The notes beneath the pieces were generated by a model. That model did no database searches. It was not told the DNA's origin and was given only the letters and a program-made list of their open reading frames with translations. From assembly GCA_017303415.1 (NCBI GenBank), contig JAFLBJ010000001.1, forward strand, positions 2,108,001 to 2,172,000: a stretch of 64,000 nt of DNA, read 5' to 3'. Position numbers and translations under genes: made by a program. Position 1 is the first letter of the stretch. The number at the start of each line of letters is the position of its first letter. Below are positions 49,832 to 59,053 of the stretch, piece after piece. Source of the DNA: Chitinophagales bacterium (GTDB lineage Bacteria > Bacteroidota > Bacteroidia > Chitinophagales > Chitinophagaceae).

Positions 49832-52324
49832 ATGAGAAAGATTTTAACCCTTTTATTGGCTGTTTTCACGCTAACAGCCTCAGTTACAGCCCAAAATTCG
49901 GGTAAAACCAGCATTACCGGTGTCATTAAGGATGGTGGACAAAAGACCCTGATGTCTGCAACGATCATGTTGGTGAAAGCCAAGGACAGTTCTGCAGTTA
50001 AAATGACGGTGGCAGATAAGGAAGGTAACTACCTGATTGAAGGAATTGGCGCAGGTGATTATATGGTGATGGTTACCGCTGTTGGTCACCAAAAGGCCTT
50101 CTCGGCCCCATTTTCTATTTCCCAGGATCAGGGAGCACTTGCCGTGCCTTTGATCGAATTGGAGCCCGAGGTAAAATCCTTGCTAGGGGTCACTGTTGTT
50201 TCCAGAAAGCCCTTTATTGAACAGAAGATAGACCGGATGGTGGTAAATGTGGAAGCCTCTGTAACCAACGTGGGAACCTCTGCCCTTGAAGTTTTGGAAA
50301 AATCGCCTGGTATTACTGTTGACCGCGATGGGAACATAAGCCTGAAAGGTAAAGCAGGAGTGATGGTTTATATAGATGGTCGTCCGACCTATCTTTCGGG
50401 TGCTGATCTGGCTAATATGCTTCGTAATATGAGCAGCAACCAACTCGATCAGATCGAGATCATGACGAACCCGCCTGCGAAATACGATGCGGCTGGCAAT
50501 GCGGGAATCATCAATATCAAAACCAAAAAGACCAAACAGGTAGGTTATAGCGGGAGTATTTCTGCCAGTTGGATGCAACAGCGCTATGCCAACCCCTCCA
50601 GCTCACTGAACTTCAATTACCGCAAGAATAAAGTGAATGTATTTACCAATATCGGTTACAATACCTGGAACAATTTTAATAAACTGAGCATCCAGCGAAA
50701 ATTCATGGATGATCAGACCAAAGAAGTGGTTTCGAATTACGATCAGGTATCTCGTATGCGGGATGATTTCCGTACCCTCAGTGCAAAACTGGGAATGGAT
50801 TATTCGATCACCAAAAAAACTACCCTTGGTTTTGTTGTGAACGGATACCATAACCCGGGCAATTTTACCAATAAGAGCCATGTATTGATCTCTGATCCCA
50901 GCAGGACCCTGCTGAGTAAGACCAATGCCGTGACCACCAACGAAAGGACCTGGAAGAATTTTGGGGCCAACCTCAACATGCGTCATGTATTTGATTCTAC
51001 CGGAACCGAATTGACCATGGATGCAGACTATATTGGCTATGATGGTAGCAATGACCAACGTCTGATCAATTCCTACTTTGACCCGTTTGATAATCCGACC
51101 TTCAAACCTGATACCCTGTTGGGTAATCTGCCCCAGGACATTCATATATTCTCCTTTAAATCTGATTTCTCCAAACCCCTGAAAAACGGGGCCAAATTTG
51201 AAGCCGGTATCAAAACCAGTTTTGTCAAGACCGACAACAATGCCCGGTATGATAATATCTACTATCAACAGGCGATTCTGGACAGCGGACGGAGCAATCA
51301 CTTCATATATGATGAAAATGTAAATGCCGCTTATGTGAACTATAGCCGCCCGCTGGGTAAAAAGTGGACTGGCCAGTTAGGGCTTCGTCTGGAGAACACA
51401 CAAGCCAGCGGACACTCCTCAGGTTTTGTCTACAATACCACCCAGGCCCGTTTTGTACCCTTTGATTCTACGTTTGACAGGGATTATACCCAACTATTCC
51501 CCACCTTATACCTTCAATATACCGCCAGTGAAAAGCATTCATTTGTACTGAACTATGGCCGAAGGATCAACCGCCCTGACTATAGCGACCTGAACCCTTT
51601 TATTCTGTTTCTGGACCGATATACCTTCGAGCAGGGTAACCCTAACCTGAAACCGCAATTTGCACACAACATTGAACTGAGCCATACCTACAAAGGGGCC
51701 TTTACCACCACCCTGAACTATACCAATACGACCGATATCATTACCGATGTGTTGGAGCAAAATACCGCCTTGAATGAAACCGTGGTGAAAAAATCGAATA
51801 TCGCGAGCCTGAAACAATTCGGTATTTCCGTATCAGGAAATATTCCGGTAGTGAAATGGTGGACCATGAATGTTTGGCTCAATGTATTCAATAACCTTTA
51901 TAAAGGAGAGGCCAACGGAGATCCGATCTCCATTGGGTACACCACCGGACGGATCAATGTTTCCAACCAGTTCAAATTCGAAAAAGGTTGGTCTGCTGAG
52001 ATCAGTGGATTCTATACCACACCTTTTGTGGAAGGTGTTTTCCGGATCGAGAATTTTGGACAGATGAATGTCGGAATTTCCAAACAGGTGTTGAAGAACA
52101 AAGGCACACTGCGTATATCTGGTCGCGATATTCTCTATTCGAATAAAATAAACGGATTGATCAAATACAGTGATATCGACGCCTCCTTCCAGCAGGTAAG
52201 AGGTTCCCGTCAGGTCACCATCGGCTTCACCTATCGCTTTAGCAAAGGAAAAGCTTCCAACTCTCCCCGCCGCAATATTGGTGGTGCAGATGAAGAGCAG
52301 AACCGGGTAAAGGCCGGGCAGTGA
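49832..52324 (+). CDS. Outer-membrane beta-barrel protein (TonB-receptor-like)
   Basis: The protein has 830 residues from the ATG at 49832, where the signal peptide begins (ending ASVTAQ). Earlier in-frame starts hide it. Residues 25-115 form a carboxypeptidase-regulatory-like domain (SITGVIKDGGQKTLMSATIM). Residues 120-230 form a plug domain (LKGKAGVMVYIDGRPTYLSG, then DQIEIMTNPPAKYDAAGNAG). The remainder is a beta-barrel of the OMP_b-brl_3 type, ending in VTIGFTYRFSKGKASNSPRR. No SusD partner is adjacent, so it is not a classical Sus pair. The substrate is unknown. Confidence 0.9.
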   Translation: MRKILTLLLAVFTLTASVTAQNSGKTSITGVIKDGGQKTLMSATIMLVKAKDSSAVKMTVADKEGNYLIEGIGAGDYMVMVTAVGHQKAFSAPFSISQDQGALAVPLIELEPEVKSLLGVTVVSRKPFIEQKIDRMVVNVEASVTNVGTSALEVLEKSPGITVDRDGNISLKGKAGVMVYIDGRPTYLSGADLANMLRNMSSNQLDQIEIMTNPPAKYDAAGNAGIINIKTKKTKQVGYSGSISASWMQQRYANPSSSLNFNYRKNKVNVFTNIGYNTWNNFNKLSIQRKFMDDQTKEVVSNYDQVSRMRDDFRTLSAKLGMDYSITKKTTLGFVVNGYHNPGNFTNKSHVLISDPSRTLLSKTNAVTTNERTWKNFGANLNMRHVFDSTGTELTMDADYIGYDGSNDQRLINSYFDPFDNPTFKPDTLLGNLPQDIHIFSFKSDFSKPLKNGAKFEAGIKTSFVKTDNNARYDNIYYQQAILDSGRSNHFIYDENVNAAYVNYSRPLGKKWTGQLGLRLENTQASGHSSGFVYNTTQARFVPFDSTFDRDYTQLFPTLYLQYTASEKHSFVLNYGRRINRPDYSDLNPFILFLDRYTFEQGNPNLKPQFAHNIELSHTYKGAFTTTLNYTNTTDIITDVLEQNTALNETVVKKSNIASLKQFGISVSGNIPVVKWWTMNVWLNVFNNLYKGEANGDPISIGYTTGRINVSNQFKFEKGWSAEISGFYTTPFVEGVFRIENFGQMNVGISKQVLKNKGTLRISGRDILYSNKINGLIKYSDIDASFQQVRGSRQVTIGFTYRFSKGKASNSPRRNIGGADEEQNRVKAGQ

Positions 52325-52492
52325 GACCATGATTTAAGGATTTGGGATGGCAGGAAAGGGGATAGGTGATAAGTAAAAGTGAGGAAGTGTTATAGAGCGA
52401 TTTGAAAAGAGGTCATTTTGTTAATGTGCTGGTGAATAAGTATCTTCATCAGCACATTTTTTTTGTGCCTATTAACCCAAAACTCCTGAGCT

Positions 52493-52984
52493 ATGCCGTC
52501 ATTCGATATCGTTTCCAAAGTAGATGCCCAGGCACTTGACAATGCCGTCAATGTAGTGTCTAAGGAGATCAGCAACCGGTTTGATTTCAAAGGCACTCAC
52601 CTCGTGATCAATCTGGATAAGAAAGAATACAAACTGAATCTGGAAACAGACGATGATATGAAAATGCGCCAGTTGATCGATGTGTTGATCAGCCGGGCAC
52701 ACAAACAAGGGATAGTGCCTGAGGCCTTTGACTTTTCGAAAGAAGGATATGCCAGTGGTAAAGTGTGGAAGAAGGAAGTGACCGTTCGAAACGGGCTGAA
52801 ACAGGAGGATGCCAAAAAAGTAGTCAAACTGATCAAGGAATCTGGTCTCAAGGTCCAGGCCTCCATCAATGACGACCTGGTAAGGGTTACCGGGAAAAAG
52901 ATAGATGACCTCCAGGAAGTAATCCAGGCCTCCAAAACCTGGGGGCTGGGGGTGCCGTTGCAGTATGAGAATATGCGATCATAG
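52493..52984 (+). CDS. yajQ: YajQ family protein (DUF520)
   Basis: The protein has 163 residues, with opening MPSFDIVSKVDAQALDNAV and SNRFDFKGT typical of YajQ. The two ferredoxin-like halves end in LGVPLQYENMRS. Some YajQ proteins bind cyclic di-GMP and act as effectors, and others have been assigned nucleic-acid binding. The role here is undetermined. Its stop codon directly abuts a heptamer repeat. Confidence 0.93.
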   Translation: MPSFDIVSKVDAQALDNAVNVVSKEISNRFDFKGTHLVINLDKKEYKLNLETDDDMKMRQLIDVLISRAHKQGIVPEAFDFSKEGYASGKVWKKEVTVRNGLKQEDAKKVVKLIKESGLKVQASINDDLVRVTGKKIDDLQEVIQASKTWGLGVPLQYENMRS

Positions 52985-53075
52985 GACGTGAGACGTGAGG
53001 CGTGAGACGTGAGACGTGAGACGCGCGAGGTTTCTCACGACTCACGATTCACGACTCACGATTGACGCCTCACGA
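52985..53075. repeat. Heptamer inverted repeat (GACGTGA / CTCACGA)
   Basis: The left arm 52985-53019 is five 7-base units of GACGTGA or GGCGTGA, followed by a degenerate unit. The right arm 53034-53075 is six units, mostly CTCACGA and TTCACGA. The arms are near reverse complements with a short loop. The array begins directly after the yajQ stop codon and ends just before the rpmE2 promoter. Confidence 0.85.
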
Positions 53076-53078
53076 TTC

Positions 53079-53109
53079 TTTGAATTCTTCCCAACTTTCC
53101 CTACCTTTG
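53079..53109 (+). promoter_or_regulatory. Promoter of rpmE2 (TTTG-N19-TACCTTTG)
   Basis: TTTG at 53079-53082 and TACCTTTG at 53102-53109 have the consensus 19-base spacing. The leader to the ATG at 53172 is about 55 bases and contains a 6-bp hairpin, GTACGG/CCGTGC, at 53134-53151. Confidence 0.75.
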
Positions 53110-53171
53110 CGGCTCTAAAAAATCTTTTAATCAGTACGGCAAAATCCGTGCGGCCTTTAAATCAATTAGTT

Positions 53172-53423
53172 ATGAAGAAAGGTGTCCACCCCGATAGCTA
53201 TCGGTTCGTAGTTTTCAAAGACATGAGTAACGGTTATTCTTTTCTTAGCCGTTCTACAGCCCACACCAAAGAGACCGTAAAATGGGAAGACGGTAATGAG
53301 TATCCTCTGGTAAAACTGGAGATCTCAAATACCTCACACCCCTTCTTCACCGGTAAGAACATGTTGGTGGATACGGCTGGTCGTATCGACAAGTTCAAGA
53401 AGAAATATGAGAAGAAAAAATAA
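53172..53423 (+). CDS. rpmE2: 50S ribosomal protein L31 type B
   Basis: The protein has 83 residues from the ATG at 53172. The longer open frame upstream covers the repeat and promoter and is rejected. [19 protein letters not shown] and [20 protein letters not shown] are diagnostic of L31. It lacks the CxxC zinc ligands, so it is the type B, zinc-independent form. It has a good promoter and a terminator of its own and so is a single-gene transcript. Confidence 0.96.
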   Translation: MKKGVHPDSYRFVVFKDMSNGYSFLSRSTAHTKETVKWEDGNEYPLVKLEISNTSHPFFTGKNMLVDTAGRIDKFKKKYEKKK

Positions 53424-53476
53424 TGACGTAATTTTCGATTACGAAAACATTTTTTGTTTTTCATGGCTATACTTTA

Positions 53477-53510
53477 ATCCCTTCGTTTCGACGAGGGGGT
53501 TTTTGTTTTA
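53477..53510 (+). terminator. Rho-independent terminator of rpmE2
   Basis: The 8-bp stem CCCTTCGT/ACGAGGGG (one G-U pair) with a 4-base loop at 53479-53498 is followed by a T-rich tail. Confidence 0.85.
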
Positions 53511-53532
53511 TATAATTCAGTAGCTTTACCCG

Positions 53533-54714
53533 ATGCCTGAACGGATCATTTTCACCGAAGAATTTTGCCAGCCGGAAGACCTTTACCCCTTTACCCTCAC
53601 CCGGCAGATTCAGGACATTCGTATCGGCATACTCACCATCCGCGAAAAATGGGAGCGCCTGTTGGGGGCTGTATCTTACGACAAGTTTGAAGACGATTAC
53701 AAAGACCTTGACCGGGCCGTTCGTATTGACAAGGATTTAGGGGCGGGTGTCATCTACATGGTACATGGTAACCTGCTTCCAACCCCTGAATTGGTTAATG
53801 CCATTAAAAAATTAAAGAATGGGGAATTCCTGTCCCTGAATGGGGATGCAGGCATAGTGTTCCGATTTTCAGTCAAGGAAATTGTAAAGCCGAATCAGGT
53901 AAAAATGAAAAAGGCGGTGGTGATCAGAAATGAAGTGCCAACCATTCGTTTTCCCTGGGATATCACCCGTTTGAATGCCACAGCCCTGATGGAAGATTGG
54001 AAGCTTCTCAAGGGGCGGAGAAAATCACAACCCCTGTCGAGGACCAACAAAGTAACCAAAGCGCAGAATGTATTTGTGGAGAAGGGAGCCAGGGTGGAGC
54101 ATGCTGTGATCAATGCCACCGATGGGCCTGTTTATATTGGGAAAAATGCCTTGGTAATGGAGGGTTCGCTAATCCGCGGACCTGTTTCGATCGGTGAAGG
54201 ATCAGTAGTGAAAATGGGCACCCGGATCTATGGAGCCACCACCATTGGACCTGGCTGCGTGGTAGGAGGGGAGATTAAGAATAGCGTGATCTTTGGGCAT
54301 AGCAACAAAGCCCATGATGGCTATCTGGGTGATTCTGTATTGGGAGAATGGTGCAACTGGGGAGCTGGAACGACCAATAGCAACATAAAGAATAATGCCG
54401 GTACTGTACGGGTATGGACCAGGAAAGGAGAGATAGAAGCGGGAAATAAATGCGGGGTCTTTATGGGTGACTATTCCCGCACAGCCATTAATACCAGTAT
54501 CAATACCGGCACCGTCATCGGGGTTTCCTGTAATGTATACGGGAATGGACTCACACCAAAGTATATTCCTTCCTTTGCCTGGGGCTCCGACGGACTGAAC
54601 CGCTACCGCCTCGAAAAAGCATTGGATGATATCAGGGCCTGGAAAAAAATGAAAGGACAATTGCTATCCATGACGGAGGAATCCATTTTACATACCATAT
54701 ACCATAAATACTAA
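53533..54714 (+). CDS. GlmU-like nucleotidyltransferase/acetyltransferase family protein
   Basis: The protein has 393 residues. The N-terminal half resembles a degraded or divergent sugar-nucleotidyltransferase domain (IIFTEEFCQPEDLYPFTLTR, then IRIGILTIREKWE). From about residue 180 it has a left-handed beta-helix of hexapeptide repeats (VFVEKGARVEHAVINATDGP, then VYIGKNALVMEGSLIRGPV and ANKAHDGYLGDSVLGEWCNW). It is the Bacteroidota GlmU-like family, probably acting on a hexosamine-1-phosphate, but the exact reaction is not established. The stop abuts the ATG of tpiA, so the two are co-transcribed. Confidence 0.87.
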   Translation: MPERIIFTEEFCQPEDLYPFTLTRQIQDIRIGILTIREKWERLLGAVSYDKFEDDYKDLDRAVRIDKDLGAGVIYMVHGNLLPTPELVNAIKKLKNGEFLSLNGDAGIVFRFSVKEIVKPNQVKMKKAVVIRNEVPTIRFPWDITRLNATALMEDWKLLKGRRKSQPLSRTNKVTKAQNVFVEKGARVEHAVINATDGPVYIGKNALVMEGSLIRGPVSIGEGSVVKMGTRIYGATTIGPGCVVGGEIKNSVIFGHSNKAHDGYLGDSVLGEWCNWGAGTTNSNIKNNAGTVRVWTRKGEIEAGNKCGVFMGDYSRTAINTSINTGTVIGVSCNVYGNGLTPKYIPSFAWGSDGLNRYRLEKALDDIRAWKKMKGQLLSMTEESILHTIYHKY

Positions 54715-55485
54715 ATGAACCGTATGAGGAAACAAATCGCAGCCGCAAACTGGAAAATGAACCTGACCTATCAACAAGGCGAGCAGTTATTGGATGATAT
54801 ACTGGCTGCTGGAATTACCCTGGCCGACCATCAGGAGGCGGTATTTGCAGTACCTTCTCTTTATCTTACTCTGGCGCAAAAGAAATTATCAGGGCATAAG
54901 CACTACCATGCTTCCGCGCAAAATTGTTACAATAAGAAATCCGGTGCCTATACCGGCGAAATCGCTGCCGAGATGATCAAATCGGTAGGTGTAGGCTATT
55001 GTGTTCTGGGTCATAGCGAACGCCGTGAGTACTTCCAGGAAAGTCACCAGATGTTGGCCGAAAAAGTGGACCTCTGTCTCGAAAATGGATTAACCCCGAT
55101 CTTTTGTTGTGGTGAACCTTTGTCCATCCGGGAACAGGGAAGCCAGAATGAATTTGTGGCCACCCAACTCCGTGAATCCCTTTACCATCTGCCAGCAGAA
55201 AAAGTTAAAACCCTCGTGATCGCCTATGAGCCGATCTGGGCCATTGGAACAGGTAAAACCGCCACTACCGCACAGGCACAAGAAATGCATGCTTATCTGC
55301 GTTCTGTATTGGCAGACCAGTACGGACAGGACATTGCCAATACCATACCCATCCTCTACGGAGGAAGTGTAAAAGCCAATAATGCGGCGGAACTATTTGC
55401 CAGTCCCGATGTGGATGGTGGATTGGTGGGCGGCGCCTCCCTGGTAGCGAGCGATTTTATTGCGATCATCAAAGCTTTGAAATAA
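54715..55485 (+). CDS. tpiA: Triosephosphate isomerase
   Basis: The protein has 256 residues and is a glycolytic TIM-barrel enzyme. KQIAAANWKMN carries the catalytic Asn-Lys pair. The catalytic His is in GYCVLGHSERREYF, and the catalytic Glu is in VIAYEPIWAIGTGKTAT. The phosphate loop IPILYGGSVKANN and GLVGGASL are intact. It begins immediately after the GlmU-like gene stop. The Met at codon 4 (54724) is an alternative start. Confidence 0.97.
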   Translation: MNRMRKQIAAANWKMNLTYQQGEQLLDDILAAGITLADHQEAVFAVPSLYLTLAQKKLSGHKHYHASAQNCYNKKSGAYTGEIAAEMIKSVGVGYCVLGHSERREYFQESHQMLAEKVDLCLENGLTPIFCCGEPLSIREQGSQNEFVATQLRESLYHLPAEKVKTLVIAYEPIWAIGTGKTATTAQAQEMHAYLRSVLADQYGQDIANTIPILYGGSVKANNAAELFASPDVDGGLVGGASLVASDFIAIIKALK

Positions 55486-55536
55486 ACCACCGTTATCGGT
55501 AAGCCATACCATATCGTCATAACCCGAAAGAACCAG

Positions 55537-55905
55537 ATGCTCCTGAGCTTTTTAAAGATCAGAGCCGTGGTTAACGGTAAAGAAATATATCCCCTCACGA
55601 ATAACCAGCCGGTGGTGATCACATTGGGAGAAAATAATCCCCATGTGGTCATCTCCGACGGGTTTCATCATACCAAACCCGTAGAATTGGTCTATCATCA
55701 TCTTCATACCTATTATTTCCATGTGGTATGCGCCATAGATGATGTGCAATTATTTTTCGGCTTTCTGTATATCGCCTTGTTTTATTTACTGGGAATAGGG
55801 GTGGGGCTTCTTTTTTTTAAGATCATCTGCTTTCTGCCCGTTATATATTTCCTCTATGTATTTTATGTTAACCGCCAGGATTATATTCAGTTGAAGGCGG
55901 TATAA
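55537..55905 (+). CDS. Membrane protein, function unknown
   Basis: The protein has 122 residues. The N-terminal half is soluble and beta-rich (KIRAVVNGKEIYPLTNNQPV) and is followed by two long hydrophobic helices (about 70-90 and 92-113) and a short polar tail. I do not recognise a family. The frame has sensible coding character, and its stop overlaps the 3' end of the Kir-channel gene by 38 bases on the other strand. A small membrane-anchored protein with an extracytoplasmic or cytoplasmic beta domain is likely. Confidence 0.6.
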   Translation: MLLSFLKIRAVVNGKEIYPLTNNQPVVITLGENNPHVVISDGFHHTKPVELVYHHLHTYYFHVVCAIDDVQLFFGFLYIALFYLLGIGVGLLFFKIICFLPVIYFLYVFYVNRQDYIQLKAV

Positions 55906-56863
55906 CGAGTGGTAACGCGACTTCCTCTGTTGCATTTAGCAGGTCTAATTCGAGTATGGTGGATTCTCCATCTTCCGACTGATGATACATTGAAAGAAAA
56001 CGGTGTCCAAAAAGAAATTCATCCGCCGCGTAGGATGTTCGCGCCACCACGGTATTGGAAAAAGTTTCATCAAAGGCTTTGACAAATACGATTAATTCCG
56101 CTTTGAGATTACGCAATTCCTCGGCGCTTAGTTGATATAAGGCACTTTTTTCATTGATGGCGTGAACGATCGTCCAATTCAGAAATAACGTATTGATCTG
56201 CGCAAGTTCAACTCCGAGTGGATAAAACCGGTTGACCGGTTTGCCCTCTTCAATAAACCGCAAGCCCAGTGTAAGCTTTACCTCCACATCGGTAAGGTGA
56301 TTGTTCTTATAGGGAGAAAGACGTATCATCAATCCTCGTCCGTCCTTGTACGGCGCAATGAGTGCCTTTTCACTGAACCGTAAAAAGGCCTGCGGATGAG
56401 AGAAACGTCCGTATAATAAACCAGTGGCCAGGGCAAAACTCAGTAACCCCAAAAACGCTTCAAAGGAAGCCACCAGACCAGACCAAAATCCAACCGGGTT
56501 TAACCGGCCATAGCCAACAGTGGTAAAGGTTTGGGCACTGAAAAAGAATGCCTCTGAAAATTGAATCCAGAACGGGCCCTTTTCCATTCCTGCCATATCC
56601 TCCTTACCGATCCACAGATATATACTGGCGAAAATGGTGTTGATGAGAATGAAAACGAGCAGTATCGATAACCAGAATTTCCATCGGGGCATTTCCAACA
56701 TGGTATGGTACCAGCTAAACCGGTCCAATAATTTCAACCCCCGCTTGTGCACATTCGCGGAACCATCTTTACGATAATACCGGGTGCCCACCGTATTGCC
56801 ATTATTACCCAGACCGGTGGCAGGGTCTTCTTTCAGGACTTTATTTCTTTTGAATAAGGCCAT
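55868..56863 (-). CDS. Inward-rectifier potassium channel (KirBac-type)
   Basis: The protein has 331 residues. Two transmembrane helices (about 63-84 and 127-150) flank the pore helix and selectivity filter TVGYG at 115-119. The C-terminal cytoplasmic immunoglobulin-like domain (from FSEKALIAPYKDGRGLMIRL to the end) is typical of Kir. It should form a K+ tetramer in the inner membrane. The 3' ends of this gene and the plus-strand membrane-protein gene overlap by 38 bases. Confidence 0.95.
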   Translation of the reverse strand: MALFKRNKVLKEDPATGLGNNGNTVGTRYYRKDGSANVHKRGLKLLDRFSWYHTMLEMPRWKFWLSILLVFILINTIFASIYLWIGKEDMAGMEKGPFWIQFSEAFFFSAQTFTTVGYGRLNPVGFWSGLVASFEAFLGLLSFALATGLLYGRFSHPQAFLRFSEKALIAPYKDGRGLMIRLSPYKNNHLTDVEVKLTLGLRFIEEGKPVNRFYPLGVELAQINTLFLNWTIVHAINEKSALYQLSAEELRNLKAELIVFVKAFDETFSNTVVARTSYAADEFLFGHRFLSMYHQSEDGESTILELDLLNATEEVALPLVIPPSTEYNPGG

Positions 56864-56898
56864 ATCACAGTTTAGCAGGTTTAGGGATGGTGAACTGA

Positions 56899-57738
56899 TT
56901 ACAAGTTAAGGGGCATTAACAAAAAGTCCACCGCAAGGTTGGATAAGGAGGCGGAAGAAAGGGCTTCATTGCTTCCACTGGTCAGGTTAAAGACGGTATA
57001 TCCCAATCCTTCACACTCTTTCAATAAAGTTGCGGGCGTTTCACCAAAACGTACCAGCGTTTCCGGATTACATTCGAGGATGATCCGGGGGCGGTGCTTT
57101 TTGATCAATTCCTTCATGCCCCTCAACACCTCTTTCTCATTTCCTTCCGTATCAATCTTGATAAGATCTATTTTTTGAAGCGATCTGGTCAGTTCCCAGG
57201 AATCCAAATCGATCATCTCCACCTCTTCCTGGCTACCCCTATGGTTTTCGGGTGGATAGAGAGCGGACATTCCTTCGTTATCAGGCCCAGCATGAAAAAT
57301 CGTGACTTTACCTCTTGTACTGCCTACGGCAAACGGATAAGCATCTGCCTGCCCTAACCTGTTTTTTCCCAAATGCGCTTTTAACTTGTCAAAGTTGGAT
57401 CGTACGGGTTCGAAGGCGATGACCCGGATACCTGGGTCAATGGATCCCGCCACAAGCGAGTAGTAACCTATATTGGCCCCGATATCCAAAAAAGTTTCCC
57501 CGGCTTTCAGGTTTTTTTCAAGATAGCGGGTGATATGAGCATCGTATGATCCATACCAAAGTAGCTGTTGTTGCTGGTGTTCAAAAGGGGAAAGCAACAT
57601 GCAAAACCCCTGTGGTAATTTCTTTTCAAACAGACGTTGATCCATTTTTAAAAAACGCAACATTCGCAGAAAATACTTTAACCCCCGATGGGGAAACCGA
57701 AAATGGCGTATATAAAATTGAATCAACCAAAAGATCAT
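56899..57738 (-). CDS. FkbM family methyltransferase (second copy)
   Basis: The protein has 279 residues. A hydrophobic N-terminus precedes the SAM-binding motif ETFLDIGANIGYYSLVAGSI and the acidic strand VIAFEPVRSN. The FkbM signature DLIKIDTEGNEKEVLRGM is also present. Its nearest neighbours are a flippase and a GT4 on the opposite strand, so the divergent arrangement marks a second glycan-modification group. It is only distantly similar to the FkbM at 3398-4195. Substrate unknown. Confidence 0.9.
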   Translation of the reverse strand: MIFWLIQFYIRHFRFPHRGLKYFLRMLRFLKMDQRLFEKKLPQGFCMLLSPFEHQQQQLLWYGSYDAHITRYLEKNLKAGETFLDIGANIGYYSLVAGSIDPGIRVIAFEPVRSNFDKLKAHLGKNRLGQADAYPFAVGSTRGKVTIFHAGPDNEGMSALYPPENHRGSQEEVEMIDLDSWELTRSLQKIDLIKIDTEGNEKEVLRGMKELIKKHRPRIILECNPETLVRFGETPATLLKECEGLGYTVFNLTSGSNEALSSASLSNLAVDFLLMPLNL

Positions 57739-57778
57739 CCGGGGACATGCGTTAGGTATCCGTAAATTTATAGTTTAT

Positions 57779-59050
57779 TTGCCCAAAACCATTTGTTTGA
57801 AAGCCGACCTGTTCAAAGGAAGCATTTACCGGATCATTTTCATGGGACTGAGTTTTTTGGTCAGTCTGCTGATTGCCGCAATTTCGGGTACGGCCATCTT
57901 TGGTTCCCTTTCCCTGATGATCGTAAATGCAGCCATCCTACTCATTTTTTCCGGGTTAGGAACGGATGCAGCGCTGGTTTGGCATTGGGCCGGAGAAAAA
58001 TTGAATCCCCGTGCGGGGTATTCTTTTGTTACCCTGACTGGGCTTTTTCAACTGCTTTTATTTGGGTTAGGGGAATGGACCAGTTTGCAGGTATGGGATA
58101 AAACCCTGTTGGCAAGAGGTAGTGGACAAACTTATTTGTGGCCCGAAACATTATATTTTGTGGGATTGGTGCTTTTGGAAAAATGGGGCTCGCTCTTCTA
58201 CTCCTCCCATCAGGCTGTTCGGGCCAACCAGATACTCGCCATCATCTCCTTTGTATTTGCTCTTTTTTTAGCCTTCTCTGTCCAGGGATTGGGTGTTCGG
58301 GTAGAGGATCCTTTTTCTTTATTTGCCGGCTTTACGTTTATCCAGGGACTCAGCCTTATGGTCGCCTTTCATTTTTCGGTACCCGGCATTCGGCCTGGCC
58401 GACTTTCAGCCAGCGAGATACGTTCTCTGTTTCAATTTTCCTTCCTGGTCTTCATCACCAATGGAATTCAGTTTCTGGCCTATCGGATCGATTATTGGTT
58501 CATTGACCATTACCAGGGCGAGGGGGGAGTGGGTGTTTATGCGCAGGCAAACCGCTTTGCGCAGCTTTTGTGGGTTGTTCCCAATATCCTGGCAGCTTTG
58601 TTGATCCCCGCACTTTCAAAGAAAGAAGGAGCGTTGACTACCTCCGGTTTTATGACCTATCCCCGGTTCCTGATGCGGTGGAATGCCATCTTATTACTCC
58701 TGGTACCTTTTACAGCCTGGCTCATCTATCAATATCTGATGCCGGCTTCCTTTATGCCCGGCTGGAAAGCCTTGCTCTGGATGATTCCCGGTTACTATTT
58801 CTTTGGACTGACCCTCCTCCTGGCCGCCTGGTTTTCGGCAATGGGGCAATTAAAGGTTAACCTTACCGGCTCACTGATCTGTCTTGTCCTGATCACCCTG
58901 GCCGACGCCCTGTTAATTCCCCGGTGGGGAGCAATAGGAGCTGCTTTAGCCAATACCCTTGCGTATTCGCTCACGACGTTGTATTTTATGCTGCGATTTA
59001 AAGCCCGGACCGGAATAGATCACCTGTCGTATTGGCGTTCCAAAGACTGA
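57779..59050 (+). CDS. Polysaccharide flippase (second copy)
   Basis: The protein has 423 residues from a TTG at 57779. The start is uncertain: a TTG near 57797 or the ATG at 57842 are alternatives. About 12 hydrophobic segments cover its length, starting with FMGLSFLVSLLIAAISGTAI. A conserved RID-containing segment (FLAYRIDYWFIDHYQGEGGV) and FAQLLWVVPNILAALLIPAL are typical of polysaccharide exporters. It should flip lipid-linked glycans. It is followed by a GT4 gene after 3 bases, probably in one operon. Confidence 0.85.
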   Translation: MPKTICLKADLFKGSIYRIIFMGLSFLVSLLIAAISGTAIFGSLSLMIVNAAILLIFSGLGTDAALVWHWAGEKLNPRAGYSFVTLTGLFQLLLFGLGEWTSLQVWDKTLLARGSGQTYLWPETLYFVGLVLLEKWGSLFYSSHQAVRANQILAIISFVFALFLAFSVQGLGVRVEDPFSLFAGFTFIQGLSLMVAFHFSVPGIRPGRLSASEIRSLFQFSFLVFITNGIQFLAYRIDYWFIDHYQGEGGVGVYAQANRFAQLLWVVPNILAALLIPALSKKEGALTTSGFMTYPRFLMRWNAILLLLVPFTAWLIYQYLMPASFMPGWKALLWMIPGYYFFGLTLLLAAWFSAMGQLKVNLTGSLICLVLITLADALLIPRWGAIGAALANTLAYSLTTLYFMLRFKARTGIDHLSYWRSKD

Positions 59051-59053
59051 TTC

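Noticed and set aside
50603..51301. A 232-codon minus-strand open frame
   Set aside because: It is antisense to the beta-barrel gene and has no recognisable domain, signal peptide or promoter.
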